In this document: positions 1 through 11,650 of the stretch, piece by piece | How positions within the stretch are numbered: the first letter of the stretch is position 1 | Layout: every line of letters starts with the position of its first letter | Assembly (NCBI RefSeq): GCF_022605165.1 | Contig: NC_063072.1 | Coordinates: 2,790,001-2,854,000 of the forward strand | From: Purpureocillium takamizusanense | Taxonomy: Eukaryota; Ascomycota; Sordariomycetes; Hypocreales; Ophiocordycipitaceae | Direction: 5' to 3' | DNA length: 64,000 nt | The notes under the pieces: generated by a model | Told to the model about the DNA's origin: nothing | What the model saw: only the letters and a program-made list of their open reading frames with translations | Database searches by the model: none | Program-made: the position numbers and the translations under genes

Positions 1-930
1 GAGTACGGCGCTTCAGAGATTTGCGGTACAGGTGTTGTCAACCATTTATCATTCTCGGACACCAGTTTAGGGACCTGCACATTTGTTGCTAGAGCGGCCC
101 TCATCACCATCGTTTCAGGTTATGGAACAGCAAGGCATTACAATGGGGGGCATGGAACGTGATTCGCACTTGTCTGGGCTCGCTCTACAGATGAGGGCTG
201 GAGTGTCAGAGACAGGCACTGGCGGAATTTGAAAGATGTTCGCAGGTGGGCCACTTTCGTGGGCCGGCTAATGGCGGAGTGGTGGAATTGTCTGTCAGTG
301 TGAAGGACTCTGCCACGGGGCTGCGCTCCTTGGACGGGGCAGGGAGGCAAGGAAGGGTACGCACGAGTGTCTGGGTGGTGGTATCATGTGCGGAAGGGAC
401 GGACGGCTCTGGGTATAGCAAGGGCTTGTATATGTTACAAGATGTAGGACATTCTAGCGCGCGCGGCTACACGCAGCGCTGTCAAATGCGAGGACCATTA
501 GACTAGGCATTGCTGCCGCATCATCGTTGGGCTGGCATTTGTGGCGTCGTGTGCGTTGATCATTTACCGGTATGTATGTATGTATAGTAGTATACTCGGC
601 CACGAGGCCACTGCCGTCCTCTTCAATACTCGGTTCCCGGCCAGCGTCGCTGCCGCTGGTGGCGTCCATCAGCGCAACCCCCTATCATCTCAGTCCGCCG
701 AGCAAGGCTTCTCGACAGACTCATGGATGAAATCATCATCCGCTCGGTTCCGTCGACCAGACATCATTCATGAATTTCCAGGCACGGCGTCGTCATGGTC
801 CAACAGCCTCCTATCCCCGCCCCCGCGTGTCCGTCCGTTCCGTCCGGGCGGGCACATCCGTTCAAGTAGAAAACGTCAAAATCGTAAAGAACATGAAAGA
901 AAAGTTCATGCCGATCCCCTGGCCTCACTC

Positions 931-962
<32 letters not shown>

Positions 963-1028
963 TCCCGTTCTAATTATCCCCGACCCGAGCGCTCCTCTGC
1001 CGCTTCTTCCTCTCACCGGCTCTCCCAT
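1..1028. other. Intergenic, no gene recognised
   Basis: No reading frame here looks like a protein. The stretch lies downstream of the minus-strand gene that ends at 1029, so its right part is probably that gene's 3' flank. It holds a compound CA/CT microsatellite at about 928-966 and short TATG repeats near 571-585. Confidence 0.6.
928..966. repeat. (CA)n(CT)n microsatellite
   Basis: A run of CA dinucleotides is followed directly by CT dinucleotides, seen directly in the sequence, about 60 bp past the stop codon of the minus-strand gene at 1029-2714. Confidence 0.9.
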
Positions 1029-2714
1029 CTACCGCCGCAGGCCGCGCCAGGGCACGCCATTCTCCCTGTCCTCGCCGTAGGTGAACTTGGCGGGTATGGC
1101 GGGCACGTTGGGGATGCCCCTGTTGGCGTCGGGCACGACGCTGAGCGGGCCGCCTTGCGTGGCAGCCATGGCAGTGGCGTGCGCCGCCGCTGCGGAAAGG
1201 GCAGCTGATGACGATGATGATGTGGCGCCTGCTACTGCTGCTGCTTTGGAGCGCAGGCTGCGGGCGCTGGTCTGCCGCTGGGCTGACGGACCGCCGGTGA
1301 AGAAGGCGCCCGGCATGATGGCGGCGGCGGCGGTGGCAACGTCGTCGTCACCCGCGTGCCTACTGCGGAGGGACTGCGTCTGCTGCCGCCGAGGGGGCGC
1401 CAAGGAGGAAGAGGAGGAGGATGGGTCGGCGGCGAGGATGCTGGCGTTGGGAAAGGAGCTTCCGGGGACGCGCTTGGCGGGCTTGTTGGCGCCGTGCTTG
1501 GTTCCGACCTGATGTTGTTGTTCTGCCGCGGCACGGCTGGCGATGGTCGTCGTGGTGGTGGAGCCGCCGGCCATCTCGGCGACCATGGAGATGCTGCGGC
1601 GGCCTCCCGCAAAACCCCGACGCGTGGTCACGGCGCGCAGTTTAGGCAGGGAAATGTCCCTGCTGGCTGACTTGCGCAGGCGCTTGGGCAGGAACCGGTG
1701 CGCGAGGGTCGACGCGTCCTCATCGGGGGGTGCCGCAGCAGCAGGCGGGACGTTGCTACCTCGCATGACGCCCGTCATGGCATCGACATGGGCGCTGCCC
1801 CTGTCGTCGCCGTCACCGCCGTCGTCGTCATCGTCCTCGGCGGCGCGCTTGGTCCCGCGAGACGAGGCGGCGCTGGCAGGGGAGCATATGGGCGACGGCC
1901 CGCCACGCGGCGGCTGCGGCGTCATCAGCAGCGACGCATTCGCTGGGGCCGCGGGCATGGCGAGCGGCCACTGCGGGGGGTCGTAGCGCGCGTGGTTCGG
2001 CGAGCGGGCATCGTGCGACGTCGCGGGCCTCTGCTGGTCCTGTTGCTGGTGCTGCGAGGGCCCGGGCCGACGCGTCGAGTGTATGGCGTGGCTGGAGAAG
2101 AAGCCGCTCGCGACGAGCTGGTGGTAGTTGGCGTAGACCTCTTCGCGCGTGGGCCGGTCGCCGCCGAGCGCCATGGCCCCGAGAGGTCCCAAAGGCGGCT
2201 GCGTGGCCTGTGCGTTGGTATGGCAGTTGCCGTTGACGCCGTCGTCTTTGCTCTCCGCGCGTCTCTTGCGGCCCATCGTCGCCGCCGCGGCGTCGGCGTC
2301 TGCTCCGGGGTCCCTCCTCAGCCTGAGCCTGCCGCGTAGGCCCTCCCACATCTGGCCGAGCAGGGCCTTGCGTCTTCCGTCGGGCGGTTGCGGCGCCGCC
2401 GCCGGCGGTTGTTGCTGATGTGGTGGCTGTGGTTGCAGTTTCTCTTCTTCTTCTTGTTGTTGCCGCCACTCAGGATGCGGGTTCCGCCGCTCCGCGTCGT
2501 TGTCGCCGCTGCCGCCGCCGCCCAGACGCTTCTCATCAGCACCAGCAGCGAATCCAAAGACGGGCTTCTCCAGGGCCTCGCGCTCGCCGGGCCCAAAGAT
2601 GAAGTCGACGGGCGGGGCGGCCGACACGCGGTCGCCCATGGAGCCCTCGCGGAAGCGGCTGCGGGCGGCCTGCTGGGCGGCGAGGCGCTGGGCGCGGGTG
2701 CGTGGCGGGCCCAT
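1029..2714 (-). CDS. Hypothetical low-complexity, probably nuclear protein (561 aa)
   Basis: I do not recognise a named family. The frame is open for 561 codons from an ATG at 2714 to a TAG at 1029-1031 without need of an intron. Blocks that look conserved rather than random are the N-terminus (MGPPRTRAQRLAAQQAARS, then a VDFIFGPGEREALEKPVFGF segment at about residues 36-55), a TREEVYANYHQLVASGFFSS segment near residue 190, and the C-terminal tail with KFTYGEDRENGVPWRGLRR. Between them lie long Gln, Pro, Ala, Ser and Asp/Gly runs. Basic clusters such as GRKRR near residue 148 and KRLRK in the middle suggest nuclear targeting (inference). The GC-rich low-complexity parts leave open frames on other strands too, so length alone is weak evidence; the conserved-looking ends are what make it a gene. 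Confidence 0.7.
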   Translation of the reverse strand: MGPPRTRAQRLAAQQAARSRFREGSMGDRVSAAPPVDFIFGPGEREALEKPVFGFAAGADEKRLGGGGSGDNDAERRNPHPEWRQQQEEEEKLQPQPPHQQQPPAAAPQPPDGRRKALLGQMWEGLRGRLRLRRDPGADADAAAATMGRKRRAESKDDGVNGNCHTNAQATQPPLGPLGAMALGGDRPTREEVYANYHQLVASGFFSSHAIHSTRRPGPSQHQQQDQQRPATSHDARSPNHARYDPPQWPLAMPAAPANASLLMTPQPPRGGPSPICSPASAASSRGTKRAAEDDDDDGGDGDDRGSAHVDAMTGVMRGSNVPPAAAAPPDEDASTLAHRFLPKRLRKSASRDISLPKLRAVTTRRGFAGGRRSISMVAEMAGGSTTTTTIASRAAAEQQHQVGTKHGANKPAKRVPGSSFPNASILAADPSSSSSSLAPPRRQQTQSLRSRHAGDDDVATAAAAIMPGAFFTGGPSAQRQTSARSLRSKAAAVAGATSSSSSAALSAAAAHATAMAATQGGPLSVVPDANRGIPNVPAIPAKFTYGEDRENGVPWRGLRR

Positions 2715-5288
2715 GGTGAGACTCTCTCCCTCTCTCCTTTCTCTTTGTGCCGGCTTTCGTCTGTGTATGGACGACGTATGCGTGTTTGAATGTGAGTGTT
2801 GTTGTGTGAATGTAGATGGGGTGCTACGCAGACGCGGCTTCTTGCTTCTTCCTGTGCGCCCGACGCGTGCTGGTGAAGTTTGTTCACTTCTATGAAGCTA
2901 TCGTGGGTAGCAGTGAGAAAATAGCACGTCGTAGCGCGTTTTTTTTCTTTAGCCCCGGCGCTCTGCGATGCAATTCCAGAAACGCCGTAGACGCGTGGAC
3001 GGACGTTGGTGACCGTGATGTTCGTGGTGGTGGTGGTGGTGGTGGGGTGGAGGTTGAGTGGACGCGAGAGCGTTCGCGGGGCAACCGCCACCAGGAACCA
3101 AAAGAAAGCCCGCCTAATGATCGGTTCCCCTTGCTCCGACCCCGGTTTTTTTCTTTCTTTGGTCAACGCCACCGCAGACGCGCCTCCAAAAAGAAACACG
3201 ACGACAACGCGTGGCGTGGGAAGCGTTTGTAGACCACCCAAAAAAAAAAATCAGTAAACGTTATTTGCGAGGAACGATGGTGATGTTTGTTGGTCGGTTG
3301 GTTGGTTGGTTAGGTTGGTTAGGCCGGTCGGTCGCACGAACGCCATGTCTTTTCTATCCGCATTTCTTTCCCAAACACACAAAGAAACAAAAACACATGG
3401 CGGACAATTCTCTCGATTGTTATTGTTCCAATCTGAGCCAGACATACATACATACATACATACACGCGCGCGCGCGCGGACGCATGCCACTCCGCTCCGA
3501 ATCTCATTCTCAAACCCCCCACTGCCGGTCGCCGTTTTTTCGGCCCCCTCCCCCCCCCCGCCCAGGCAACGGAGAGGACGGGGCCCCCAGCTTCTAACCT
3601 GACGCAAGGCACCGCAAGTGTATCAGCAGCACTGATGAGTGCCGCGATAAATAGCACAACGTATGCAGTGAGCATCATGTCCAGCGACAGCGACACCCGC
3701 CGACCCTCTTCATTACCACCAGACTCGAGCAGGTACACAATGTTGAAGAAAAGAAAGAAGAAAACAGGGGGCAAGGCACAGCAGCAGGCCCATCAGGTTG
3801 ACAGGGCCACACTAACTTTCTCACTCACCGAGTCTCGCGATTATGTACCTCCTACGCACCTACGTAATAAGGTATATACATATATGAGGTGCGGTGTGCC
3901 TGCGACGGTAGGTACCTACGCAAGCACTCAAGTCAATCAGTAAGGTAGTACGGCAGGCAGGCGGGCGGGCGCTAAAACGGCCGGCCCGCCGCCGCTCCGG
4001 ACGGGCCCCCATCCATCGATTTGAGTTGCCCGCACATCCATCCATCATCAGTCCATCCATCTCAGCGCAGAAGAATGCACGCCAGCGACTCCACAGCTTC
4101 CATTCATTCTCATGTGCGCCGCATCAGCTCACTACGCCTCCCTTCTCGCGTCATTCATTCAATGCTCGCTCCTCACGATTTCCCTCCCCTCCCCTCCCCC
4201 CGAGCGTGACCTCTCTCCACCAGAATCAAGAAACTTAAATCGACGGCCCGCTTCATGCTGCAGCTGCAGGTGCGCCGGACCGGATGCTCCGCCCCGGCCG
4301 AGACTCACCACCCCGAGCACAAGACATGCGCCGTCACATCCCCGTCACGTCACTCAAGGGAGTCCCTGTCCTCAAGCACCCACCTACTAAGTTACGTAGT
4401 TTACGACCCGCGTACGAAGCGATACTGCTCAGTCATAGTGGCCAGCGGAATGCTCTCTTGTCCCGTGATTGTGTTGTGCCTGTTGTCTGTCCGCGGCTCG
4501 ACTACCTACGTACATACAGCCAGCCCATCAGGGCCCTTCTCTGCTCCTCCACCTCTACTTCCATCATCATGGTTCCATTCAATCTCAATCTTCCAGACAC
4601 AAACATGAAGATAAACAAAAAGAAGCGGACCGTACGATCCCACAACTCCACTCGACAGCCTGATTTTCGTAAAGAGCCATCTGCCATGTCGTCATTTATC
4701 GGTGGCGTCGCTCGCTCCCTAAAGCCCTGCCCGCCATATCCTGCCACCGCCCCGTCGTAGCACCCTCAGGCCGCGAGCATAGGGTCGAACAGGAAGGTTG
4801 TAGATGCGTACAGTTGAGTTGAAAGCAATGTTATATCGATGAAAAAGAGTATTCGGCTCCGACATGGACGGGCGACGCGGATCCGGCAACCACCACCCAG
4901 GTGGCCAGGCCAGCTGAGATGTGAGCCAGGCCATCGTGCTGAGCCTCTCCGCCCTTGCCCGTCCGGTCGCCGTCTCGTCCACGCCAAGTCGCCTTGCCGG
5001 CAGACGCACCGCATGGCGAACACGCCGCGATCAACGTGCTTCTCGACACCACGACTCCGCATCTTTCGTCGTCCCGTGATTCGAGGCCCGCAGAGTGAAA
5101 CAAAATTTGCGCCCAGACGCCATCCCTAGATAAAACCCAAGAACCCAAGGAGAGATATCGTATTGCGACAGGGTAGCCGCGAAACCGCAAAGTGGGAACT
5201 GCTCCGCCGCCGTAAACTCCGGGCGAAACGCCGATTCACCAAGCCACTATCCACCTCATCGCTAACAGCGAAGACAAGGGGCTCCGCC
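2715..5288. other. Intergenic spacer between two minus-strand genes
   Basis: This holds the promoter side of the 1029-2714 gene and the 3' flank of veA. I see no credible gene. It contains poly-T and poly-A tracts (for example 2940-2947, 3240-3250), an ACAT microsatellite joined to a CG run at about 3441-3478, GGTT repeats near 3293-3325, and TACCTACG-type short elements near 3845-3920. Confidence 0.55.
3441..3478. repeat. (ACAT)n followed by (CG)n microsatellite
   Basis: About five ACAT units run straight into an alternating CG tract. The CG tract is purine-pyrimidine alternating and could adopt Z-form DNA; that is inference only. Confidence 0.85.
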
Positions 5289-6934
5289 CTATGTTTGCCA
5301 GCCGCCAAAGTGAACCACACCAACCTTGCCGTCCGCACGCGAGTACATTCCCTGCTCCACGTCTTGGTCGTGCGCGATCCGTCTGTGCCCTCCCAGATGG
5401 GGATCCACCTGGCGCTGCCCGTGGTGAAGCGGCTGGGCCGACTGCTGGAACACGTAGTCGTGCTTCCGCTTGGAACCAGTGGGCAACACGGGAGGCAGCG
5501 CTATCGGTTCCGTCTGCGCCTCTATAGGCGGCAACGGAGACATCAAAGCCGCAATCTTGAGAGGAGCCGGATGCGGCCGGGTCGACGCGGGCGTCGGCGC
5601 TCTCGGTGCTGGTGCGGGCAATATCGGCGTCGCCACTGTATATGACATGTGTGAGTCTCTCCGCGAGTGTCTATCCGTCGGATGGTACACCGAAGGTGAC
5701 GGCGGAACATAGGTCCCTGATGTCCTGTCGTATGGCTCCTGCTTAATCGACAGGGCCGGCGAAGGGCACGTTGAGCTCATGGCCGTGGAGGTCGAGGCCC
5801 GGCCATGGTGATAACTATATGGAGATTGCGACGACAAGGGGTACGGCCCGCTGGGAGACATTGGCGGCGCCGGCATAGCGGTCGGGTGAGGATAAGGACG
5901 AGAGGGCGCGTAATGCGAGGCGGATGCGTCTCCAAACGAGAGGTGCCCTCCGCGGCTAGGAGGCTGTGCTTGCTCGTACGCCGGCGGAGGCGGGGGGAGC
6001 GAATACGGATCTGCCATTGACGGCCGCCTGACCGCGTCTGCGCCGTATGGAACGCGGTGTTCACTTGAGTTGCTGAGTGACCGGGCGCGGATGCCGTGGG
6101 GATCGTCGGGCGCCGGCGTCACGGTCCTGCGGCGTGAATATTCTTCGTCCCTCCTGTCGTACCCGCTCGATTTGCTGTCGCGCTTCCTCATGCGCACGTC
6201 ACGCCGGATGCGAACCCGGCAGCCCTGGTCCGCGACCGTCTTACTCAGCTGCGTGCTTTCCATGAGTCCCGGGAACTTCTTGGCGCTAAAGACGTTGAAC
6301 GGCTGCGTCTTGATCTCCATCCGCCAGTCAACACCCGGAGGCATATCACCGTCGGCAGGCGGTTTCAGATCAAAGTCCTTTTCCTCCTTGGTTGTCTCGA
6401 ACAGGCTGAAGGATAGGCGGAAGTAGCCCTCGTGTCGGACGGAAAGATCGGGAAAGATGAAGTATCCGGCCTCGGAAGGTCGATCGAGGTAGGCCATGCC
6501 CGAGGCTGGGACGCCGGTGAGGATCGGGGGGTTGCTGGCAGCGGGGGTCTGGACGCGGCCATGAGCCATGGTGCGAGCCTGTTCGAGGCTGGCGTAGAGG
6601 AAGAAGTTGGCATTGTAGTCGAAGGTGATTTCCTTGCCCTCCTCCACCGAGGGGCCTTCAATGATGCGCAGCTCAACGACGGGCGGAGGATCGACTGGAC
6701 GACGATCGCTATTAGCTGTGGAGGAAGTCAGCACACAAGATGTCGCCGATAGTCGAGAAAGCTGCCCGGTGGGCTTGGTATACCTTTCATGCCCGAGCCG
6801 CACGCTCGAGCACGCTCCGGCTGTTGGAGAACCGTCAACTGATACCACAAGCTGCGGTTTTCCCTCGTGATGCGCTGCATACGCTGGACCGAGTCCCGCG
6901 AGGGATTTGTGGGGATAGAGGCCGGAGTCGCCAT
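5289..6934 (-). CDS. veA: Velvet-family global regulator VeA (525 aa, 2 exons)
   Basis: VeA is the scaffold of the fungal velvet complex. It bridges VelB and the methyltransferase LaeA in the nucleus and couples light to development and secondary metabolism (family knowledge). Exon 1 is 6934-6784 and exon 2 is 6715-5289; the 68-bp intron has a GTATAC donor and a CACAG acceptor and restores the frame as M-K-A-N-S-D-R. The start [20 protein letters not shown] and the following [20 protein letters not shown] block are the typical VeA N-terminus. The velvet domain runs from about residue 20 to 230 and ends in a basic stretch ([13 protein letters not shown], about 217-229) that would serve as a nuclear localisation signal. 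The rest is Pro/Ser/Tyr-rich, as usual in VeA, ending HFGGWQT. Both the length and the long N-terminal block point to VeA rather than VelB or VosA. Confidence 0.95.
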
Positions 6935-6982
6935 CTTGTCGCGAGGCCGAGACGCGGAGAGGCCGCAGATACTCGGTAGGGT

Positions 6983-7099
6983 CTGCGGGCGGGAGGGTCA
7001 GTACGACCAAGCTCAACGTTCACCGTGACCTGGGGTATGCGACGCAATGCTCCTTCACCTTGGGGACACGGGTACCCTCCTCTGCCAGACTCGACTCAC
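6983..7099 (-). other. Probable intron in the veA 5' leader
   Basis: On the minus strand a strong donor (CGCAG/GTGAGT) lies at 7099 and a strong acceptor with branch point (CTGAC then CCCGCAG) ends at 6983, 48 nt before the veA ATG at 6934. The 117-bp size fits fungal introns. A second donor (CGCAG/GTGAGC) lies further upstream at 7206. This is read from splice signals only; no transcript data are available here. Confidence 0.5.
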
Positions 7100-7610
7100 C
7101 TGCGATGGACTTCGTATCCCGTTGGGAAAGCGGCGAATCGAAAGGCGCCGGCCGGCGGTCGAGAGGCCGGGGCGACGGGGAGGGAGCTCGTCAGGACACG
7201 GCTCACCTGCGAGGCCGACGAGGATGGCGGTGCACCAAGGATGTGACCATGAACCCTTCCCGGGTGCAAGTGGGAAGTCGATTCGAAAAGGGCGAGTATT
7301 CCTCCCCGACCGGTTGGTGTAAGAGGGTGGGTTTGATCAGGAAGAGGAATGTCGACACGACGTCGAGCAGGGGAGCTGCAGACGACGAAAGAAAGCGCAG
7401 GAGGGAAGACGGACGGGGAGGAAGAGAGGCAGAGAGAGAAAGTGATGGGATAGAGACGGGCAGTCGAACAGGGGCCCGCAGCGGGTGCAAGTGCCAGCCA
7501 GGCAAGGCAAGCCAGGTACAAATCTGTACGTGCTCGAGGTACTGGAGGAGGTACATTCTTACAGTACAATTGGTGGCTTGCCTTGCCTTGCCGCTGCCCG
7601 GTGCACTGCA

Positions 7611-7664
7611 CTGGGCTGGGCTGGGCCGGGCTGGGCTGGGCCAGGCTGGGCTGGGACGGGCTGC
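7611..7664. repeat. GGGCT pentamer minisatellite
   Basis: Around ten degenerate copies of GGGCT (with GGGCC and GGGAC variants) are seen. They lie about 0.7 kb upstream of the veA ATG. Several runs of three G occur in a row on the plus strand, so a G-quadruplex is possible (inference). Confidence 0.85.
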
Positions 7665-10600
7665 ACACTAGAGGTGGTTAATTGCAGTACTGGTGCTAAC
7701 GGGGTGGGAACAGCACGCACCTACATGTACTCCGTACAGAACCGAGAGCAGACCTACCACTGAACCATCACAGGTACCCCCCCATGATCGGCGCGGGAAC
7801 CGCTGCAGCGCCACCTCGTACCGTGCCCAGCGCCTGGGGCAGCGAGTGTACCGCGCCCGAGGGCGGCAGCGAGAGCAGCCGATCGCCTGGGGCCAAGCTG
7901 TTGGGAGCTTGGAGGGGGGGGAGGGCCGGCGCGGTGGTGTGTGATGGGTGGTGTGTGTGTGTGATGCACTGGAAAACATGGGGGGGAGAGGGGGTACAGT
8001 GCCCCGAGGCGGTATGGGGGGGTGCGCGCGCAGTGGCCATGGGCGGCGGCGGCGGCGGGCCATCTCACATCGGACGGGGGTCCTTGGGCGCCGAGATGGC
8101 GCGCTGGTTGGCCCACCCACGACCTGGCGGCCTGGACGACTTCCATTGGAGCCATGGAGGTCGGGTGGGCATGGCCTGTCTGGCACCGGGTCACAGCAGG
8201 TGGGCGGCCCCGAGAGTCTGGATAGCGGGTGCAGCGCGTGCAGCTGAGCACTTGCGGCGCCAATCACGGCCGCCGGCGGACAGCTGCTGGTGCAGGGACC
8301 GGAGCGGTGGCCTCCAATGCCTGGCCCCCGCCAGCACGCCCCCAGCCACGAAAAGAGGCGAGAGGAAAAAAAAAGAGAGGCACCACCACCGCCACCACCC
8401 AGCAGCAGCAGCAGCACAGCGCCAGCAGTGCGCCATGGAAAGGACTAGACTCCAGGTCCCTTCTGATCCATGGGAGCGTGCCAGAGCCACCAGCGGCCAG
8501 CTCGAGAGTTCCAGCGCCTGGGCGTCGCTCGCTGTACCCGCGCTGCATCACCCATCATCATGTACCGCATGTACAGCGCTGTACCTCGGTACTAAGGTAC
8601 CGGTGGCGCGCCGCCTCGGCAGCTCACCCGTTCCAGCGAACCCGTGTGTGCGTGCGTGCGTGCGTGTGCGCGTGCATTGGTAGGTACATTAGTACAGCAC
8701 ATGTGCTTCCACAGTCTCTCCTGGTTTTTTTTCCCCAAGCTGTGGTACACTACCCAAGCAGAGTTACCGTGCTCCGACGACGTGGTGGGAGGGGGGTGCA
8801 ACCCTCGAGCCGAAGGGGAAAACTGGGGGTTCGCGGACCGGGGGCTGGGCCCTTTGATTGTTGGCTCTTTCGCCTTCGGAACCCGTCCGGCTGGCTGCTG
8901 GAGATGCTTGCCGATTTCAATCCATTTGCCGGGCTGGATGGGGCGATATCGCACAGCGACCCAGCGTCCTATAGAGCATGGGGCCTCCAAGCAAGGCAAA
9001 GCAGTAATAGGAGCAGCGTCGAGCATCTTGAAGATGTCGTCTCGAGGCCAAGGAAGAAGAGGGTAGCAGGTGACTGAAAGGGCAGCAACAAAGAGGTTCC
9101 ATGGTGCGGTCCAGCGGCACAAAGGTTTCGCTGCAACACGGCGTCACCGGGGCGTCGGCGCTAGGCAAGCCAAGGTGTGCTTCCATTGTCGTTGGCGGCG
9201 GCACCAGCAGCAGCACGCTCATCACCGTTTTAGCATCAGGTCCTGTCAGGCGTCTCCCGCTAATAGTGCCACCGAGAAACGGGGCCGCGGACGGGGCGAG
9301 GCGAGGACGAGGCGAGAGGGCGTGCGCGCGTGGGCGGGCGAGCACGACACGACCGATGGCGCGATGCGGTCAGCGGCTGTGGGGATGCCCTGGCGATTGA
9401 AGCTTCTCGGGATGGGGAAGCGCCGAGGAAAGTACGAGCACGATGCTACTACGAAGTACTAAGGTATGAATACATGCTGCAGTAACAGCAACTGCAACAT
9501 CAGCACTCTAATAAGGTGCAATTTCCAGCAATGGCGCTCATCATGGGCGCTCGTCCGTCGCCTGACGAGAGCGATGGCGGCGGCGTCTTGTCTGGGGAAG
9601 ATTAACCAGGAGAAAAGGCGCAACAGGCTGAGACGATGGGAGGAATGATTACAGTGCCTCCTCAACTGACCCTGTCCTGTCATCGGCCCTCTTTGTCATC
9701 TGGCACTGGGCTGAGCAGGTAGGCAGGCCAAAAAAAAAAAAAAAAGGAAGGAAGGAAGCGGGGGCGCTCGCTCCATGCTGGGGGGAGCGATGGGCGCTAA
9801 TCTGGTTGCGGCCGATGGCGCCGCGGGAAGAGACGACCGGGAGAATTGGAACCCAGGCATGGAAGCCGGCGTGGCGAGAGGCGCACCCACGATCACACAC
9901 GGAGACGCTCATGTACTGTACAGTACCTACACTCACTTACACTAACACTGGCGCACTCTTTCACTCTCAGACGACGGGGCGCCTTGCACTCGCATCGCAG
10001 GGGACCATTAGCATGAACTACCTACCTACTTACTGGCAAGCTTGAATGACACTGTGACTACGGAGTACGGAGTAGAAATCAGCAGCGATGCCGGAAGCTT
10101 CTGTCTGTTAGTCGACCCCCACCCCCCTTCCTTTCTCCGTCGTCGTCTTGTTCGAGCGAGATTGGGCCATCGTCTCTCTCTTGGTCCAGCAGACGCCGTG
10201 TAACGGCCCCAGCGCCGAGGATGGGCGCTGGAGGCTGCTGCGACGTTGCGGTACGTGCTGCCTGTGCCGGGTGTAGGTACAGTACCTCCCCAGGTAGTAC
10301 TTACTGTACATCGACACGCGGTGGATTCGGCGGGGACGCGGCTCCGTACAGGTACACTAAGCCATCCTCCACTCTTGATGCACCTGCGGCAGGCAGCTCA
10401 GGGCACACGCGGGATCCCGAACAGACGGATCGCAACGACGCCGACGACGATGGACTATTGCACCGGCGCGATTGCGGGACCGCACCGAGCTTTCTCGTCT
10501 TCTCGCCAGCTCTCGCACCTTTCGCCCAGAATGGCGAAATCAAGAGAGCAAACCCGCCGTCAGCGTGTAAAGCTCCGCGCCTCCCATATCTCACGACGCT

Positions 10601-11517
10601 GAGGCTGGGCGCCTTTTTTTTTCCGCTGCTGGTGGCCGGCGGGCCCCCCCCGCGTGCACTACATGCATGTACCGGTGTCCATGTACACGCAAGTCAGCAC
10701 ATGCACTGCTCACCCATCCCGATCCCTCGTGCCGTGCGGACCACCAGCGAAGGAAAAACCACCAGCAGCACCAGCAGGCGCCGAGGCCGTGGGCCACGGG
10801 GGCGCCGCACAGCACAGTCGCTGCACCGTGTTGTGCCTCGACCCAAGCCGCCGGCGCGCGTGTGTGCGTGTGCGTGCACCCCTCACCCCTTCTTCCTTGG
10901 ACCTGCTGCTGCCCTGCCGCGATGCCATGCCCATGGCCATTGATTGCCATGCTTTCCCGCTCAATTGCGAGCAAGGCAGGGCAGACCAACAGGCAGTTGA
11001 CAGGTGGGTGGCAGACAAAGAGGCTGACAGACAGGCTTGCACATCCCACGGCGCTGGGTGGACAGCGGCGATGCCCACCGCTCCCGGGGGGGGGAGAATG
11101 GGGGGGGGGCGGGTGGTGAAGGCGCCGCCCAGAGAAGGCATGGGGCCAGCCCGGGACCAAGGCCCAGCGACAAGCCACTACTCGCCCGCACGGGATGGGC
11201 GGGCGGGCCAGGTGGTAGGAAGTCGCGTCGGGGAATGCCATCGGTGATAAGGTACCAAGCGGCCCAACTTGCGGCTGCCGAGAAGAACATGCCTGCCTGG
11301 GGGAGCCCCGTCATCATCATATGCCATGCCCACGCATCCACGCCATCCATGCCTTGACAGAGCCGGTACCATATCCCGTGGCCCGCCTGTCCCGCAAACA
11401 CACGCACGCGCGCGACCAACAACCGTCAGCGCCCGCCCGCCAGCCAGCCAGCCCCAGAGCCACCACAGCAGATGACGCTGTTGGTCGCTCTGGTCTGGCA
11501 AGTCTGGTTTCGGGCGC

Positions 11518-11650
11518 CCGCTTGTTGGATGGATGAGTGGGTGAGAGCGAGTGAGTGGGTGGGTGGGTGGATGGAAGGATGTGTGCGTGTGTGTGTGTGT
11601 TTTGGGGCATGGATGGATGGATGGATGGATGGGTTGGTTGGGTTGGTAAT
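11518..11650. repeat. GTGG/GGAT tetranucleotide repeat block
   Basis: Degenerate tetranucleotide units (GTGG, GGAT, ATGG, GGTT) run for about 130 bp with a GT dinucleotide core near 11587-11600. Simple-sequence DNA in the gene-free region. Confidence 0.8.

Noticed and set aside
8229..9077. Forward open frame of 282 codons in the veA upstream region
   Set aside because: Arg/Ser/Cys-rich translation without protein-like periodicity, overlapping equally long frames on the other strand; typical of GC-rich spacer.
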